Source: Gemmatimonadaceae bacterium
Lineage (GTDB): Bacteria > Gemmatimonadota > Gemmatimonadetes > Gemmatimonadales > Gemmatimonadaceae
Direction of reading: 5' to 3'
Assembly (NCBI GenBank): GCA_013361335.1
Contig: JABFYH010000004.1
Span: forward strand, 1 to 41,359
Length of the DNA: 41,359 bases
The notes under the pieces were generated by a model. It saw nothing but the letters and a program-made list of their open reading frames with translations, was not told where the DNA came from and searched no databases. This document shows, in pieces, positions 28,774-38,816 of the stretch; position 1 is the stretch's first letter, and every line of letters starts with the position of its first letter. The translations under genes were made by a program, and so were the position numbers.

Positions 28774-29295
28774 ATGACACCCCGTCACCGAATCCTCGTC
28801 GCGATCGCGACGATCGTCCTTCCAACCCCCCTCTGGGCTCAAGCCGGTGACACCCTGGTGCATCCGGTCGTGCCTGGCGACACCGTGCGTCTTCACGAGA
28901 AGAGCACGGTCCTCGTGCATGGAATCCTCGTGCGTCGAGACTCCACTGGGTTGGTCGTCGTCGACCGGCGCACGCGCGACACCGTGCACATCCCGCTCTT
29001 CCAGATCACCAGCGCAGAGGTGCAGCGCGGCTCCCACCGGCTTGGGGCGAGCGCGGTGGGGAGTGGCGCCGCCGCCGGCGCGGCGGTGGGCGGTGTGATC
29101 TTCGCGCTCGCCCTCGCCTCGCCGGACAACAACGGCGAGAAGGGGTTGGGCATCGTCATCGGCGGGGGCCTCGCGTTGATGACGACGGCGGTCGGAAGTG
29201 CCGCCGGTCTCCTCGTTTCATTCACGCATACCGAGACGTGGGCGAGCTTCGATCCTGCGGCCGTGCCCTCGCAGCCTGTCGACGCGCCGCGGTGA
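28774..29295 (+). CDS. exported hypothetical protein with glycine-rich hydrophobic segments
   Basis: Signal peptide MTPRHRILVAIATIVLPTPLWAQ; SGAAAGAAVGGVIFALALA. Confidence 0.65.
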   Translation: MTPRHRILVAIATIVLPTPLWAQAGDTLVHPVVPGDTVRLHEKSTVLVHGILVRRDSTGLVVVDRRTRDTVHIPLFQITSAEVQRGSHRLGASAVGSGAAAGAAVGGVIFALALASPDNNGEKGLGIVIGGGLALMTTAVGSAAGLLVSFTHTETWASFDPAAVPSQPVDAPR

Positions 29296-29301
29296 CGGAG
29301 C

Positions 29302-31407
29302 CTACGCGATCTCCACTTCGACCTGATTGTCGTAGAACACCGGTCCGTGACCGAGGTCCGTCTCGCGCTGGGACGTGGTCTGGTTGGCGTTCGCGCCGTC
29401 GCCGGCGAGCTTGCCCCACCAGATGGAGGGAGCCCAGGCGACGCCCTCGCGGATGGACGCCTCGACGCGCGCCTTGGCGAGAAAGGCGCCGCGGTCGTTG
29501 CGCACGGTGACCAACGCTCCCACCGCGATCCCGCGCCGCTCCGCGTCGGCGGGATGAAGCAGCACCTCCGGCTCGCGCGCCTGGCGTCGCAGCGACCTCA
29601 CGTTCACGAACGTCGAGTTGAGGAAGGTGTGCGCGGGCGACGAGATCAGGGTGAGCGGATAGCGCGCGACCAGCGCCGGGTCGCGCTCCACCGACTCGTA
29701 GGGCGGGATGTAGTCGGGCATGGGATCGAACCCCAGCGCCGCCATCCGCTCCGAGCGAAACTCGCACTTGCCGCTCGGCGTCGTGAACTTGCCGTCGGCA
29801 TAGGGCAGGTACGGTTTCGGCACGTTGAGCCGCATCCAGCCGCGCTCGACGAGCTCGTCGAAGCTCACACCCTGGAGCTTCGGCAGCCCCGACGCGAGCG
29901 CCTGGCGGATGAGCGTGACGTCGTCGTCGCGCATCACCTCATGGGTGATCCCCATCTTCGCGGCGAGCAGCCGGAAGATCTCGCTGTTCGGCTTGGCCTC
30001 CCCCACCGGTGCGATCGACGGCCGGTTGAGCGTGACGTAGTGGTGCCCGTACGCGAAGTGGATATCCCAGTGCTCGAGCTGCGTCGTCGCCGGGAGCACG
30101 ATGTCTGCCCAGTCCGCGGTATCCGTCTGGAAATGCTCGAGCACGACGGTGAACAGGTCCTCGCGTGCCAACCCACGCAGCACGACGTTGCGCTCCGGCG
30201 CGACGGCGGCCGGGTTGCTGTTGTAGACCACGAGCGCCTTCACCGGCGGCCCACCGACGCCGGCGTCGGGCTGCGTGAGCGCCTCGCCGAGCCGGATCAT
30301 GTTGATCGTGCGCACCGGCGGGCTGAGATCCTCGCGCTGGAGCGCCGCGCGGTCGAACTGGAAGTTCGCCGACGTCGAGAGCTGCACGCCGCCACCCGGA
30401 CGACGCCAGTGCCCCGTCACCGCGGGCAGGCAGGCGATCGCGCGCACCGCCATCCCTCCTCCGGCGTGGCGCTGCAGCCCGTAGTTCACACGAATGAATG
30501 CCGCCTTCGCTCGGCCGTACCGCTCACCGAGCGAGACGATGGTCTCCTCGCTCAGGCCGGTGACGGCGGCCGTGCGAGCCGGCGTCCACTCCGCCGCGCG
30601 CGCACACAGCTCCTGGTGGCCGAGCGTGTATCGCTCCAGGAAGTCGCGGTCCTGCAGCCCGCGCGCGAAGACGACGTGCATGATGCCGAGCGCCAGCGCG
30701 GCGTCGGTGCCGGGGCGGATCGGGATCCACTCGTCGCACTGCTGCGCGGTGCGCGTGCGAATCGGGTCGATGCAGATGATCGGCGCGCCGCGCTCCCGCG
30801 CCTTCAGGACGAAGGGCCACAGATGCGGGTTGGCGGTGAGGGTGTTCGTGCCCCACAGCAAGACGAGGTCGCTGTCCGGCACGCCTTCGCTATCGGCGCC
30901 GACGTTGGCGCCCACCGTCATGCGCATCCCGACCGTGCCCGCCATCGAGCAGATGGTGCGGTCGAGCTTCGACGCGCCGAGCAGGTGGAAGAAGCGATGG
31001 TCCATCGCCTCGCCCTGCACGAGTCCCATCGTGCCCGCGTAGGAGTAGGGCAGGATCGCCTGCGGGCCGTCGGGAGAGGAGGCGATGGCGCCGAGCCGCT
31101 GTGCGATCTCGTCGAGCGCCGCATCCCAGGTGATCGCCTCGAACCGTCCACTCCCTTTCGGCCCTACGCGACGCAGGGGCGTTTGCAGCCGATCGGGGTG
31201 ATACGTGCGCTCGACGTATCGGTTCACCTTGGCGCAGAGGAAGCCTTGCGTGAACGGGTGTTCGGGGTCGCCCGCGACCCGGATGGCGCGTCCCTCCTGG
31301 ACCGTCACGAGCATGGCGCAGGTGTCGGGGCAGTCGTGGGGACACGCGCCGCGCACGATTCCGTCGCGGGGAATTTCGGAGGTCGACGAGGGGGCGGCGC
31401 TGGTCAT
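29302..31407 (-). CDS. molybdopterin-dependent oxidoreductase (DMSO reductase superfamily)
   Basis: GACPHDCPDTCAMLVTVQEGRAIRVAGDPEHPFTQGFLCAK 4Fe-4S/Moco signature; PILPYSYAGTMGLVQ; C-terminal molydopterin dinucleotide-binding domain. Confidence 0.93.
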   Translation of the reverse strand: MTSAAPSSTSEIPRDGIVRGACPHDCPDTCAMLVTVQEGRAIRVAGDPEHPFTQGFLCAKVNRYVERTYHPDRLQTPLRRVGPKGSGRFEAITWDAALDEIAQRLGAIASSPDGPQAILPYSYAGTMGLVQGEAMDHRFFHLLGASKLDRTICSMAGTVGMRMTVGANVGADSEGVPDSDLVLLWGTNTLTANPHLWPFVLKARERGAPIICIDPIRTRTAQQCDEWIPIRPGTDAALALGIMHVVFARGLQDRDFLERYTLGHQELCARAAEWTPARTAAVTGLSEETIVSLGERYGRAKAAFIRVNYGLQRHAGGGMAVRAIACLPAVTGHWRRPGGGVQLSTSANFQFDRAALQREDLSPPVRTINMIRLGEALTQPDAGVGGPPVKALVVYNSNPAAVAPERNVVLRGLAREDLFTVVLEHFQTDTADWADIVLPATTQLEHWDIHFAYGHHYVTLNRPSIAPVGEAKPNSEIFRLLAAKMGITHEVMRDDDVTLIRQALASGLPKLQGVSFDELVERGWMRLNVPKPYLPYADGKFTTPSGKCEFRSERMAALGFDPMPDYIPPYESVERDPALVARYPLTLISSPAHTFLNSTFVNVRSLRRQAREPEVLLHPADAERRGIAVGALVTVRNDRGAFLAKARVEASIREGVAWAPSIWWGKLAGDGANANQTTSQRETDLGHGPVFYDNQVEVEIA

Positions 31408-31631
31408 GGCGGGCGAGTGGATGCGCCGCAAGCTAGTGCCGAAGTCGGGTGAGGGCCACTGACGATCTGTGGCGGTGTCCGGTAACTCGTTGCACCCGAC
31501 CGCGTTACGGCCGAATCACAAACGGATGTCGGTCCACGGCGCTCGCGGCGCCGGTGGCCGGAGCCCTGCGCACGCCAGACCGAACCGAGGAAGCTCTTGG
31601 GCCATCGTCACTTGGCTGGTTCACTTCGCTC

Positions 31632-31659
31632 TTGACAGCGCCTCCGGGAAATCTAAGTT
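31632..31659 (+). promoter_or_regulatory. sigma70-type promoter
   Basis: TTGACA-N16-TAAGTT upstream of the small lipoprotein gene. Confidence 0.6.
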
Positions 31660-31740
31660 TCCCGTCGCTGAAGGCCGGCACCGCCGTCGCGTGCACGGAC
31701 CAACGCGTCATTCACACCAAGACCTACTCAGGAGAATTAC

Positions 31741-31989
31741 ATGAAGCGCCTGGCCCTTGTCGCCGCCGTGCTCGTCATCGCTGCCTGCAGCACGAAGGAG
31801 ACCCCGAAGGCTGACACCGCCGCCCCCGCCATGGCTCCCGCCCCGGCCATGACCGACACCGGCATGAAGATGGATTCGGCCGCCGCCAAGATGGACACGG
31901 CCGCGAAGAAGGCCGATACGGCCGCCGCGAAGGCGCAGGACGCCTCCAAGACGGCTGGCTCTGCCGCGAAGGCCGCGAAGAAGCACTAA
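31741..31989 (+). CDS. small Ala/Lys-rich heptad-repeat lipoprotein
   Basis: Lipobox VLVIAAC; KMDSAAA KMDTAAK KADTAAA KAQDASK TAGSAAK repeats. Confidence 0.8.
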   Translation: MKRLALVAAVLVIAACSTKETPKADTAAPAMAPAPAMTDTGMKMDSAAAKMDTAAKKADTAAAKAQDASKTAGSAAKAAKKH

Positions 31990-32009
31990 GCGTCTTCCTC
32001 CAACGTCAG

Positions 32010-32043
32010 CGGGGCGCTGCACTCTCGGGAGTGCAGCGCCCCG
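32010..32043 (+). terminator. intrinsic terminator hairpin
   Basis: CGGGGCGCTGCACTC-tcgg-GAGTGCAGCGCCCCG, 15-bp perfect stem followed by TTT. Confidence 0.85.
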
Positions 32044-32069
32044 TTTGACGTTCGGCGCGTCATGGGTCG

Positions 32070-33074
32070 TCAGTGATGCAGTGCCCACCACCGAAACGCA
32101 TCCGGCACTCCCGTCTCGTGCCGTACCGGCGGCGCCCAGCCGAGCTCGCGGCGCGCGCGCTCCGACGAGAAGGGATTGTCGCGCGAGATGAAGTCGAGTG
32201 ACGCCGACCCGACCGCGTTGTACCGGGTGCCGAAGAGCAGCGGCGCCACGAGCTGGAACACACCGAGCCCCGCGCGCGCCAGGCCGCGCGGCACCGGCAC
32301 CTTGTGCATGCGCACGCCGAGCCCCGCGCAGCCGAGCCGGAAGAACTGCTCCACGGTGACGTCGAAATCGTTGGCGAGATTGTAGGCGCGGCCCCCCGCG
32401 GCATCGGTCGCGGCGGCGCGTACCATCCCGTCGGCGACGTTGGCCGCATGCACCACGGCGAGCGTCGAGCGCCCGCCACCGACGAGCGGCACGAAGCCTC
32501 GCTGAAGCAGCCGAGCGAGTCGCGGCACGAACTGCCGATCGTGCGTCCCGTAGATCACGCACGGCCGGACCGCCGTGGCCCACACTCGCCCCGCCGCGTG
32601 CGCGGCCAGCACGAGCGCCTCGGACTCGCGTTTGGAGCGCGCGTAAAAAGCATTGTCGCCGAGCGGGGCGAGAGACGATTCCTCGTCGGTCTTCGCGCCG
32701 CTCTCCCGGTACCGCGCCGCGCCGCCGTACACGGCCACGCTGCTGACGTGCACCAGTCGCGCCTTGGCGGCGGCCGCCGCCGAGATGGCGTTGCGGGTGC
32801 CTTCGATGTTCGGCTTGCGAAATGCGTCCCACCCACCGCTCGGCGTCACGGCGGCCGCGGTGTGGAAGACGACGTCGCAGCCCCGTGCCGCCCGCGCGAA
32901 GCCGCTCGGCTCGAGCGTGTCGCCCGTCGCGAGCTCCACCCCGGCGCGGCTCAAGGCGCCGGCACGCGCCGGTTCGCGCACGAAGGCGCGCACAGCCCAT
33001 CCGTCGCGCCGCAGCCGCTCGACGACGTGGTGGCCCAGCAGCCCCGTGGCGCCTGTCACGAGGGCGGTCGGCAC
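32070..33074 (-). CDS. NAD-dependent epimerase/dehydratase (extended SDR) family protein
   Basis: MPTALVTGATGLLGHHVVERLRRDGWAVRAFVR; YARSKRESEALVL. Confidence 0.9.
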   Translation of the reverse strand: MPTALVTGATGLLGHHVVERLRRDGWAVRAFVREPARAGALSRAGVELATGDTLEPSGFARAARGCDVVFHTAAAVTPSGGWDAFRKPNIEGTRNAISAAAAAKARLVHVSSVAVYGGAARYRESGAKTDEESSLAPLGDNAFYARSKRESEALVLAAHAAGRVWATAVRPCVIYGTHDRQFVPRLARLLQRGFVPLVGGGRSTLAVVHAANVADGMVRAAATDAAGGRAYNLANDFDVTVEQFFRLGCAGLGVRMHKVPVPRGLARAGLGVFQLVAPLLFGTRYNAVGSASLDFISRDNPFSSERARRELGWAPPVRHETGVPDAFRWWALHH

Positions 33075-33077
33075 GGA

Positions 33078-34181
33078 CTACTGGATGGCGAAGGGCAGTG
33101 CGGCGACGTCGACGCGCCGCTCGACCTGGCCGGCGACGTCATCGGGCGCGATCGCGTCGTCGCGCCACCGGGCCACGAGCGTCGTGCCGGGCGCCACCTC
33201 TCGCCGCACCATCGCGAGCGCGATCCCGCCCAGCATCGGCGAGCGCACGGCCGACCGCACGTCGCCGACGACGGCGCCCTCGGCGTCGTGCAGCGTCGCA
33301 CCGCGCGGCGGCGGCTCGACGCCGGGCGCGCGGACGCCACGGAGATGCTTGTTGACGTGCCCGCGGAAGTGCACGCGCGCCACCGTCTCCTGCCCGACGT
33401 AGCACCCCTTCGTGTACGAGATCGCGTGCAGCTCGTCGAAGTTCGCCTCCTGCGGGATGGTGGAGTCGTCCATGTCGAGCCCCCACTCGGGACGACCGGC
33501 CTCCACGCGCGCGATCTCCCACGCCTCGAGACCGGCGGGCGTCGCGCCGGCCTCCATCGCGCGCCGCCACAGCGCGTCGTGCTGCTCCGCCGGCACGATC
33601 AGCTCGAATCCCTCGATGCCGAGCTCCGGGACGCTCGCCACGAGCACGCGTGCGCCGTCGATCTCCACCGTGACGTGCGCGTAGGGCGGGAGCGCCGTGA
33701 GCGCCGACGACTGCACACCGGTGATCGTGGCGACGACGTGCCGCGCGTTCGCGCCGAACACGCCGATGTCGCGCAGGCGCGTGGTCTCGTCGGTGTGCGG
33801 TGCGATGCGCGGGTTGACGTATTTCTTCACCATCGCCGCCCACGCGGCGGCCGCCCGTGCCGGCACGTCGACGAGCACGGAGCCCTCCTCGACGAACACG
33901 CGCACGTCGGCGACGATCTTGCCCTTGGCGGTGAGCGCGGCGGCGTAGCAGCCCTGACCCGGCGCGAGCGCCGCGACGTCGTTCGTCACGAGACCGGCGA
34001 CCATCTCGGCCGCCCGCTCCCCGCTCACGCGCAGGCGGCCGCGGTGACTGCGGTCGAACAGGGCGGCGCGGGCGTGCAACGCGTCGTACTCGGCGGCGAC
34101 GCTGCCGTAGGCGAGAACCACGCTCCGCCCACCGACGTCGCCGACCGTCGCCTTACCGGCGTGCAGGGTGCGCGTGCTCAT
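33078..34181 (-). CDS. ygfZ: folate-binding protein YgfZ / GcvT-like
   Basis: YTKGCYVGQETVARVHFRGHVNKHLRGV signature; ATGA coupled to HAD gene. Confidence 0.88.
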   Translation of the reverse strand: MSTRTLHAGKATVGDVGGRSVVLAYGSVAAEYDALHARAALFDRSHRGRLRVSGERAAEMVAGLVTNDVAALAPGQGCYAAALTAKGKIVADVRVFVEEGSVLVDVPARAAAAWAAMVKKYVNPRIAPHTDETTRLRDIGVFGANARHVVATITGVQSSALTALPPYAHVTVEIDGARVLVASVPELGIEGFELIVPAEQHDALWRRAMEAGATPAGLEAWEIARVEAGRPEWGLDMDDSTIPQEANFDELHAISYTKGCYVGQETVARVHFRGHVNKHLRGVRAPGVEPPPRGATLHDAEGAVVGDVRSAVRSPMLGGIALAMVRREVAPGTTLVARWRDDAIAPDDVAGQVERRVDVAALPFAIQ

Positions 34182-34864
34182 CGGCCGGTGCTGGCGGGCA
34201 CACCGCCCGTGAGCGTGACGACCGTGTCGAGCGTCAGCCCGCACAGCTCGTCCACCGCGCCATCCGCCTCGGCGGCCACGTGCGCCGGCGCGCCGACGGC
34301 GAGCGTTCGCACGCCGGCCGAGCGCGCCGCGCGCAGTGCGGGTGCCGTGTGCGTCATCACGACGACGCGATTCGCGCGAGCTGGCCGCAGGCGTGCGAGA
34401 TGCGTGACCGCGCGCTGCACGAGCGCCGGCGCGGGGGGCGGATCGGTCACGTCGTCGACGGTGAGCACGGTCGCGACGGCTTCCTCCAGCCCCGCCGACC
34501 GCAGCGCAAGCTCCGTTTCGGCGCGGCCCGCCTGCGTCACGATCGCGACGCGCGTCCGGTGCGCGGCGCCGGTCACGAAGTCCATCGCGCCCGGCGTCAG
34601 CGAGAACCCCTCGGCCACGCGCTCGGTGAAGGCGCGCGCCGCGCGGAGGGCGACGATCTCGGCAAAGGGCGCGTCGTCGCAGCCGGCGGCGCGCACTGCC
34701 GCCGCCGCGGCCGACCGCACGTCGAGGCCGGCGCAGCAGGCGTCGTACGCCGCGACCGTCGAGGACACGCCCTCATCGGCCAACGCGCGAAGGAGGGCAT
34801 CACGGCGCGCCGCACCGGTGTCGGCGAGCACTCCTTCCCAATCGAGGAGCACCGCGTCAAGCAT
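34178..34864 (-). CDS. HAD family hydrolase
   Basis: MLDAVLLDWEGVLADTGAARRDALLRALADEGV; RVAIVTQAGRAETELAL. Confidence 0.8.
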   Translation of the reverse strand: MLDAVLLDWEGVLADTGAARRDALLRALADEGVSSTVAAYDACCAGLDVRSAAAAAVRAAGCDDAPFAEIVALRAARAFTERVAEGFSLTPGAMDFVTGAAHRTRVAIVTQAGRAETELALRSAGLEEAVATVLTVDDVTDPPPAPALVQRAVTHLARLRPARANRVVVMTHTAPALRAARSAGVRTLAVGAPAHVAAEADGAVDELCGLTLDTVVTLTGGVPASTGR

Positions 34865-34883
34865 GTGAAGTAAGTAAACGGGA

Positions 34884-34917
34884 GGCCGTGGAGCGCGCTA
34901 CGGGCCGCGCCACGGCC
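34884..34917 (-). terminator. GC-rich hairpin downstream of glcF
   Basis: GGCCGTGG...CCACGGCC with further inner complementarity; no U-tract. Confidence 0.4.
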
Positions 34918-34929
34918 CCGGCCGCGCGC

Positions 34930-36231
34930 TCAGGATCCGCGCTCGGCCGCCGCTTGCGCGGCGTACGATGCATCGAGCAGATCGACCGGATGCACCGCCC
35001 GACAGGTCATGCCGGCCCGGTGCAGCCCTGCACCGATCTGCATGAGACAGCCGGGGTTGCCCGTCGCCACCATCGGTGCGCGCGTCGCCGCGATGTTCGC
35101 GAGCTTCGGGGCGAGCACGCGATCGCTGACGTCGGGCTCGATCAGATTGTAGATGCCCGCGCTGCCGCAGCAGTGCTCGCTCCCGTCCAGTGGCACCAGC
35201 TCCAGTCCGGGCACGGCCGCCAACACACGGAGGGGTGGAGTGGCCAGACGCTGCGCGTGCAGCAGGTGACAGGGGGCGTCGTACGTCACCTTCACCGGCA
35301 GCGCACCACCAGGTCGCGGCCCCGCCTCGGCGAGCAGCTCGCTCACGTCGCGCACGCGCGACGCCAGCTTCGCCGCACGCTCGTGCCACGCCGCATCACC
35401 GGCGAGCAGCTGTCCATACTCCTTCATCATCGCGCCGCAGCCGGCGGCGTTCACGACGATGTAGTCGGCACGCGACCGCTCGAACGCGGCGATGTTCGCG
35501 CGCGCGAGCTGCCGCGCCCCCTCGTCGTCGCCCGCGTGCGCGTGCAGCGCGCCGCAACAGCGCTGGCCGGCTGTCGCGGTCATCGCGTAGCCGTTCGCCG
35601 ACAAGGCGCGCTCGGTCGCCCGGTTCGTCGGCGCGAACAGTCCTTCCATCACGCAGCCGGTGAGCAGCGTCGCCGTCCCGCGCTCGGCGTCGCTGCGTGG
35701 GACATAGCGTGCACGCTTCACCGCGGAGCGCGTCGACTCGAGCATCGCCATCGCGAAGCCGAAGCGACCAGGCAGGCGGGAGAGCAGACGCGACATCCGG
35801 GTGGCGCGGGCGATCCGCCCGCCGAGCATGACGAGCCGGAGCAGGGCAGGCCGGGCGAAGGCGAACAGGATGAGTCGCGCGACCGGCGGGTTCGGCTTGA
35901 CCCGCGTCAGCGTCGCGCGCGTCGCCTCCAGGAGATGGCCGTACGGCACACCGGAAGGACACGCCGTCTCGCACGCGCGGCAGCCGAGGCACCGGTCGAT
36001 GTGCGTGCGCACATCCCCGTCGTCGACGGGCAGGCTGCCGTCGACGAGGGCACGCATCAGCACGATGCGGCCGCGCGGGCTGTCGTTCTCGTCCTCGAGG
36101 GTGAGGTAGGTCGGACAGGCCTGCAGGCAGAACCCGCAGTGCACGCATGCATCGATGCCGGCGCGGGCATCGGAGAGCGGCGTACCGGGGATGGCGCAGG
36201 TATCTGGAATGGTCGGAAGCGACGACTTCAT
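34930..36231 (-). CDS. glcF: glycolate oxidase iron-sulfur subunit
   Basis: CVHCGFCLQACPTY and CLGCRACETACPSGVPYG 4Fe-4S motifs; CCF-type GCCG Cys-rich repeats. Confidence 0.93.
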   Translation of the reverse strand: MKSSLPTIPDTCAIPGTPLSDARAGIDACVHCGFCLQACPTYLTLEDENDSPRGRIVLMRALVDGSLPVDDGDVRTHIDRCLGCRACETACPSGVPYGHLLEATRATLTRVKPNPPVARLILFAFARPALLRLVMLGGRIARATRMSRLLSRLPGRFGFAMAMLESTRSAVKRARYVPRSDAERGTATLLTGCVMEGLFAPTNRATERALSANGYAMTATAGQRCCGALHAHAGDDEGARQLARANIAAFERSRADYIVVNAAGCGAMMKEYGQLLAGDAAWHERAAKLASRVRDVSELLAEAGPRPGGALPVKVTYDAPCHLLHAQRLATPPLRVLAAVPGLELVPLDGSEHCCGSAGIYNLIEPDVSDRVLAPKLANIAATRAPMVATGNPGCLMQIGAGLHRAGMTCRAVHPVDLLDASYAAQAAAERGS

Positions 36232-37373
36232 GCAGGCTCCCCGAGAATGCCGGGGTTCAGGATACGGTCCGGGTCGAAGGCGTTGCGCACGCGCACGGAG
36301 AGCGGGTCGACCGCGGCGGGAGCGACGATCGCGGGCCAGAGCGATGCGGGGAGGCGTTCCACGATCGCCGTTCCGAGATTCTGCAGCGCCCCCACCATAC
36401 CCCGCAGCCTGGCATGTTCCTCGTCGCCGTCGCCGCTCACGGGAAGGATGCATCGCACGACCCCGCGAGTGAGCGTCGCATGCGCCGACCCGCGCGCCCG
36501 CTCCACGATCGCCGACGCGCGCTCCCAGAGCGCTGCGGTGCGGGAGGGCGCGGTGCTCAGGCGGACGACCGCGGATCCGGGCGGCTCCGCTGCGGCGAGC
36601 GCCTCCCACATCGAGGCCGGGACCTCGCGCATCGGTCCGAGCGCAGCGAGCGACTCCACGGCGCCGCGGACCAGCGCTTCGTTCCCGCCGAGCCGCACGA
36701 GAAGCACCGCTGCATCTCCCACAGCGAGCAGCGCGCCGAGCGCGGGCGACATCAGCTCCGCGGCCATCGGGGTGAACTCCGACGCGCGAAGCCAGGTCCA
36801 CCCGTCGGCGGCGGACACCTCGACCGCGAAGGTGCGATCCATCTCCGGCAACGCGCGCAGCCGCACGCTGATCTCGGTGAGCACGCCGAGCGTTCCCCAC
36901 GCGCCGACGTTCAATCGCGTGAGGTCGTAGCCGGCGACGTTCTTCACCACCCGGCCGCCGGCCCGCACGACGTCGGCGGTACCGGTGACGATCTCGCAGC
37001 CAAGGACCTGATCGCGCGGCGTGCCGAACGCCGAGGCCAGCGGGCCAGCGGAGCCGGTGGCCACCGTCGCGCCGAGGGTGCCGGTGGCCGAGCCGAAGGG
37101 ATCGAGCGGCAGCCATTGCCCCTCGGCGCGCGTGATCCGCGCGAGGTCGGCGAGGGTGGTCCCCGCACGCGCCGTGAGCGTCAGGTCGCCGGGTTCGTAC
37201 TCCACGATGCCGGCGTCCTCGGCGAGGGAGATCGTCTCGAGCGCGCGACATGGACGGCCGGCGTCGAGCCAGTGTCCGCCGCCGACGATGCGCAGCGGCG
37301 TGCCCGCGGCTCTCGCCGAGCGCACGCGATCGGCCAGCACGGTCGCGATCTCGCTGGCGGCGTGGACGCTCAC
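36228..37373 (-). CDS. glcE: glycolate oxidase FAD-binding subunit
   Basis: PLRIVGGGHWLDAGRP, LTARAGTTLADLARITRAEGQWLPLDPFGSATGTLGATVATGSAGPLASAFGTPRDQVLGCEIVTG; GTGA overlap with glcD. Confidence 0.9.
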   Translation of the reverse strand: MSVHAASEIATVLADRVRSARAAGTPLRIVGGGHWLDAGRPCRALETISLAEDAGIVEYEPGDLTLTARAGTTLADLARITRAEGQWLPLDPFGSATGTLGATVATGSAGPLASAFGTPRDQVLGCEIVTGTADVVRAGGRVVKNVAGYDLTRLNVGAWGTLGVLTEISVRLRALPEMDRTFAVEVSAADGWTWLRASEFTPMAAELMSPALGALLAVGDAAVLLVRLGGNEALVRGAVESLAALGPMREVPASMWEALAAAEPPGSAVVRLSTAPSRTAALWERASAIVERARGSAHATLTRGVVRCILPVSGDGDEEHARLRGMVGALQNLGTAIVERLPASLWPAIVAPAAVDPLSVRVRNAFDPDRILNPGILGEPA

Positions 37374-38812
37374 GAGCGCGCCGACGGTGCCGCGTGCCAT
37401 TCCCGGCAGCTGTGCATCGGCACGACCTTTCCGGGGTTCGCGCGGCGCGCCGGGTCGAAGACGTCGCGGAGCGCGCACATCGCCCCCAGCGTCGCCGGCG
37501 AGAAGAGCGAGTCCATGTACGGCAGCTTGTCGATCCCCACGCCGTGCTCGCCCGTGATCGTGCCCCCCGCGGCGACGCAGGCCTGCATGATGGCCGCCAT
37601 CGCGGCGTGAACCCGTGCCGACTCGTCGGGGCTCGTCGCGTCGTAGCCGATGTTCGGGTGCAGGTTGCCGTCGCCCGCATGGAACACGTTGCACACCTTG
37701 ACGCGATACTCGGCGGCGACGCGCGCGATCTCGGCCAGCATCGCCGGCAGCTTGGTGCGCGGCACGACCGCGTCCTGCACGACGAGGTGGGGCGAGATCC
37801 GCCCCATCGCGCCAAAGGCCTTCTTGCGACCCTGCCAGAGTCGCGCGCGCTCGGCCGGATCGGAGGCCGTGCGCACGCCGCGCGCGCCGGCCTCTCGGCA
37901 GAAGGCTGCCACGCGGTCGGCGTCGGCATCGATGCCGGCGGCAGCGCCGTCCAGCTCGATGAGCAGGATGGCCGCCGCGTCCACCGGATAGCCCGCCGCG
38001 TAGATCGAAGCTTCGACCGCCTGGATCGTCGGACCGTCCATCATCTCCATCGCCGCGGGGACGATCCCCGCCGCCACGATCGCCGACACCGCGTGCGCTG
38101 CGGCGTCGAGCGACGAGAAGTCGGCGAGCAGTGTCCGCACGGCCTGCGGATTCCGCGCGAGCCGCACCGTCACGTCGAGGGCGACACCGAAGCACCCCTC
38201 CGAGCCGATGAAGGCGCCGAGCAGGTCGTATCCCTCGCATTCGCCATCCGCGTTGCCGAGCGTGACGACGTCGCCGTTCGGCAGGAGCGCGGTGAGGGCG
38301 AGCACGTGGTTGAGCGTCACGCCGTACTTGAGGCAGTGCGGCCCTCCCGCATTCTCGGCGACGTTCCCGCCGATGGTGCACGCCGTCTGGCTGGACGGGT
38401 CGGGGGCGTAGTGCAGACCGAAGGGCGCGGCGGCGCGACTGAGCGCGGCGTTCACCACCCCGGGCTCGACGAGCGCGCGCTGGTCCTCGGCGTCGATCGA
38501 GATGATGCGCGTGAGGCGGTGGAGGCCGAGCAGCACCACACCTTCGGCGAGCGCGCCGCCCGAGAGCCCGGTGCCCGCGCCCCGCGGCACGAAGGGCATT
38601 CCGAGCTCCGCGAGCAGCCGCACGACGGCGATGGTCTCGTCGCGCGTACCGGGGAACACGCCGATCGACGGGCGGGCGTGATAGCCGGGCAAGCCATCCG
38701 ACTCGTAGGTGCGCAGCTCGCCCGCGCGCACAAGCACGCGGCGCTCGCCGACGATGGCGGCAAGGCGCGCCTGCAACGCGGCGTCCGCGTGGGGCAGGGT
38801 CGATGCCGTCAT
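37370..38812 (-). CDS. glcD: glycolate oxidase subunit GlcD (FAD-linked oxidase)
   Basis: FVPRGAGTGLSGGALAEGVVLLGLHRLTRI, YAPDPSSQTACTIGGNVAENAGGPHCLKYGVT, GTITGEHGVGIDK. Confidence 0.95.
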   Translation of the reverse strand: MTASTLPHADAALQARLAAIVGERRVLVRAGELRTYESDGLPGYHARPSIGVFPGTRDETIAVVRLLAELGMPFVPRGAGTGLSGGALAEGVVLLGLHRLTRIISIDAEDQRALVEPGVVNAALSRAAAPFGLHYAPDPSSQTACTIGGNVAENAGGPHCLKYGVTLNHVLALTALLPNGDVVTLGNADGECEGYDLLGAFIGSEGCFGVALDVTVRLARNPQAVRTLLADFSSLDAAAHAVSAIVAAGIVPAAMEMMDGPTIQAVEASIYAAGYPVDAAAILLIELDGAAAGIDADADRVAAFCREAGARGVRTASDPAERARLWQGRKKAFGAMGRISPHLVVQDAVVPRTKLPAMLAEIARVAAEYRVKVCNVFHAGDGNLHPNIGYDATSPDESARVHAAMAAIMQACVAAGGTITGEHGVGIDKLPYMDSLFSPATLGAMCALRDVFDPARRANPGKVVPMHSCREWHAAPSARS

Positions 38813-38816
38813 GCGC

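Noticed and set aside
29302-31407. Formate dehydrogenase operon
   Set aside because: Only the single molybdopterin catalytic protein is present; no electron-transfer, membrane or FdhD partner in the window, so substrate is left unassigned.
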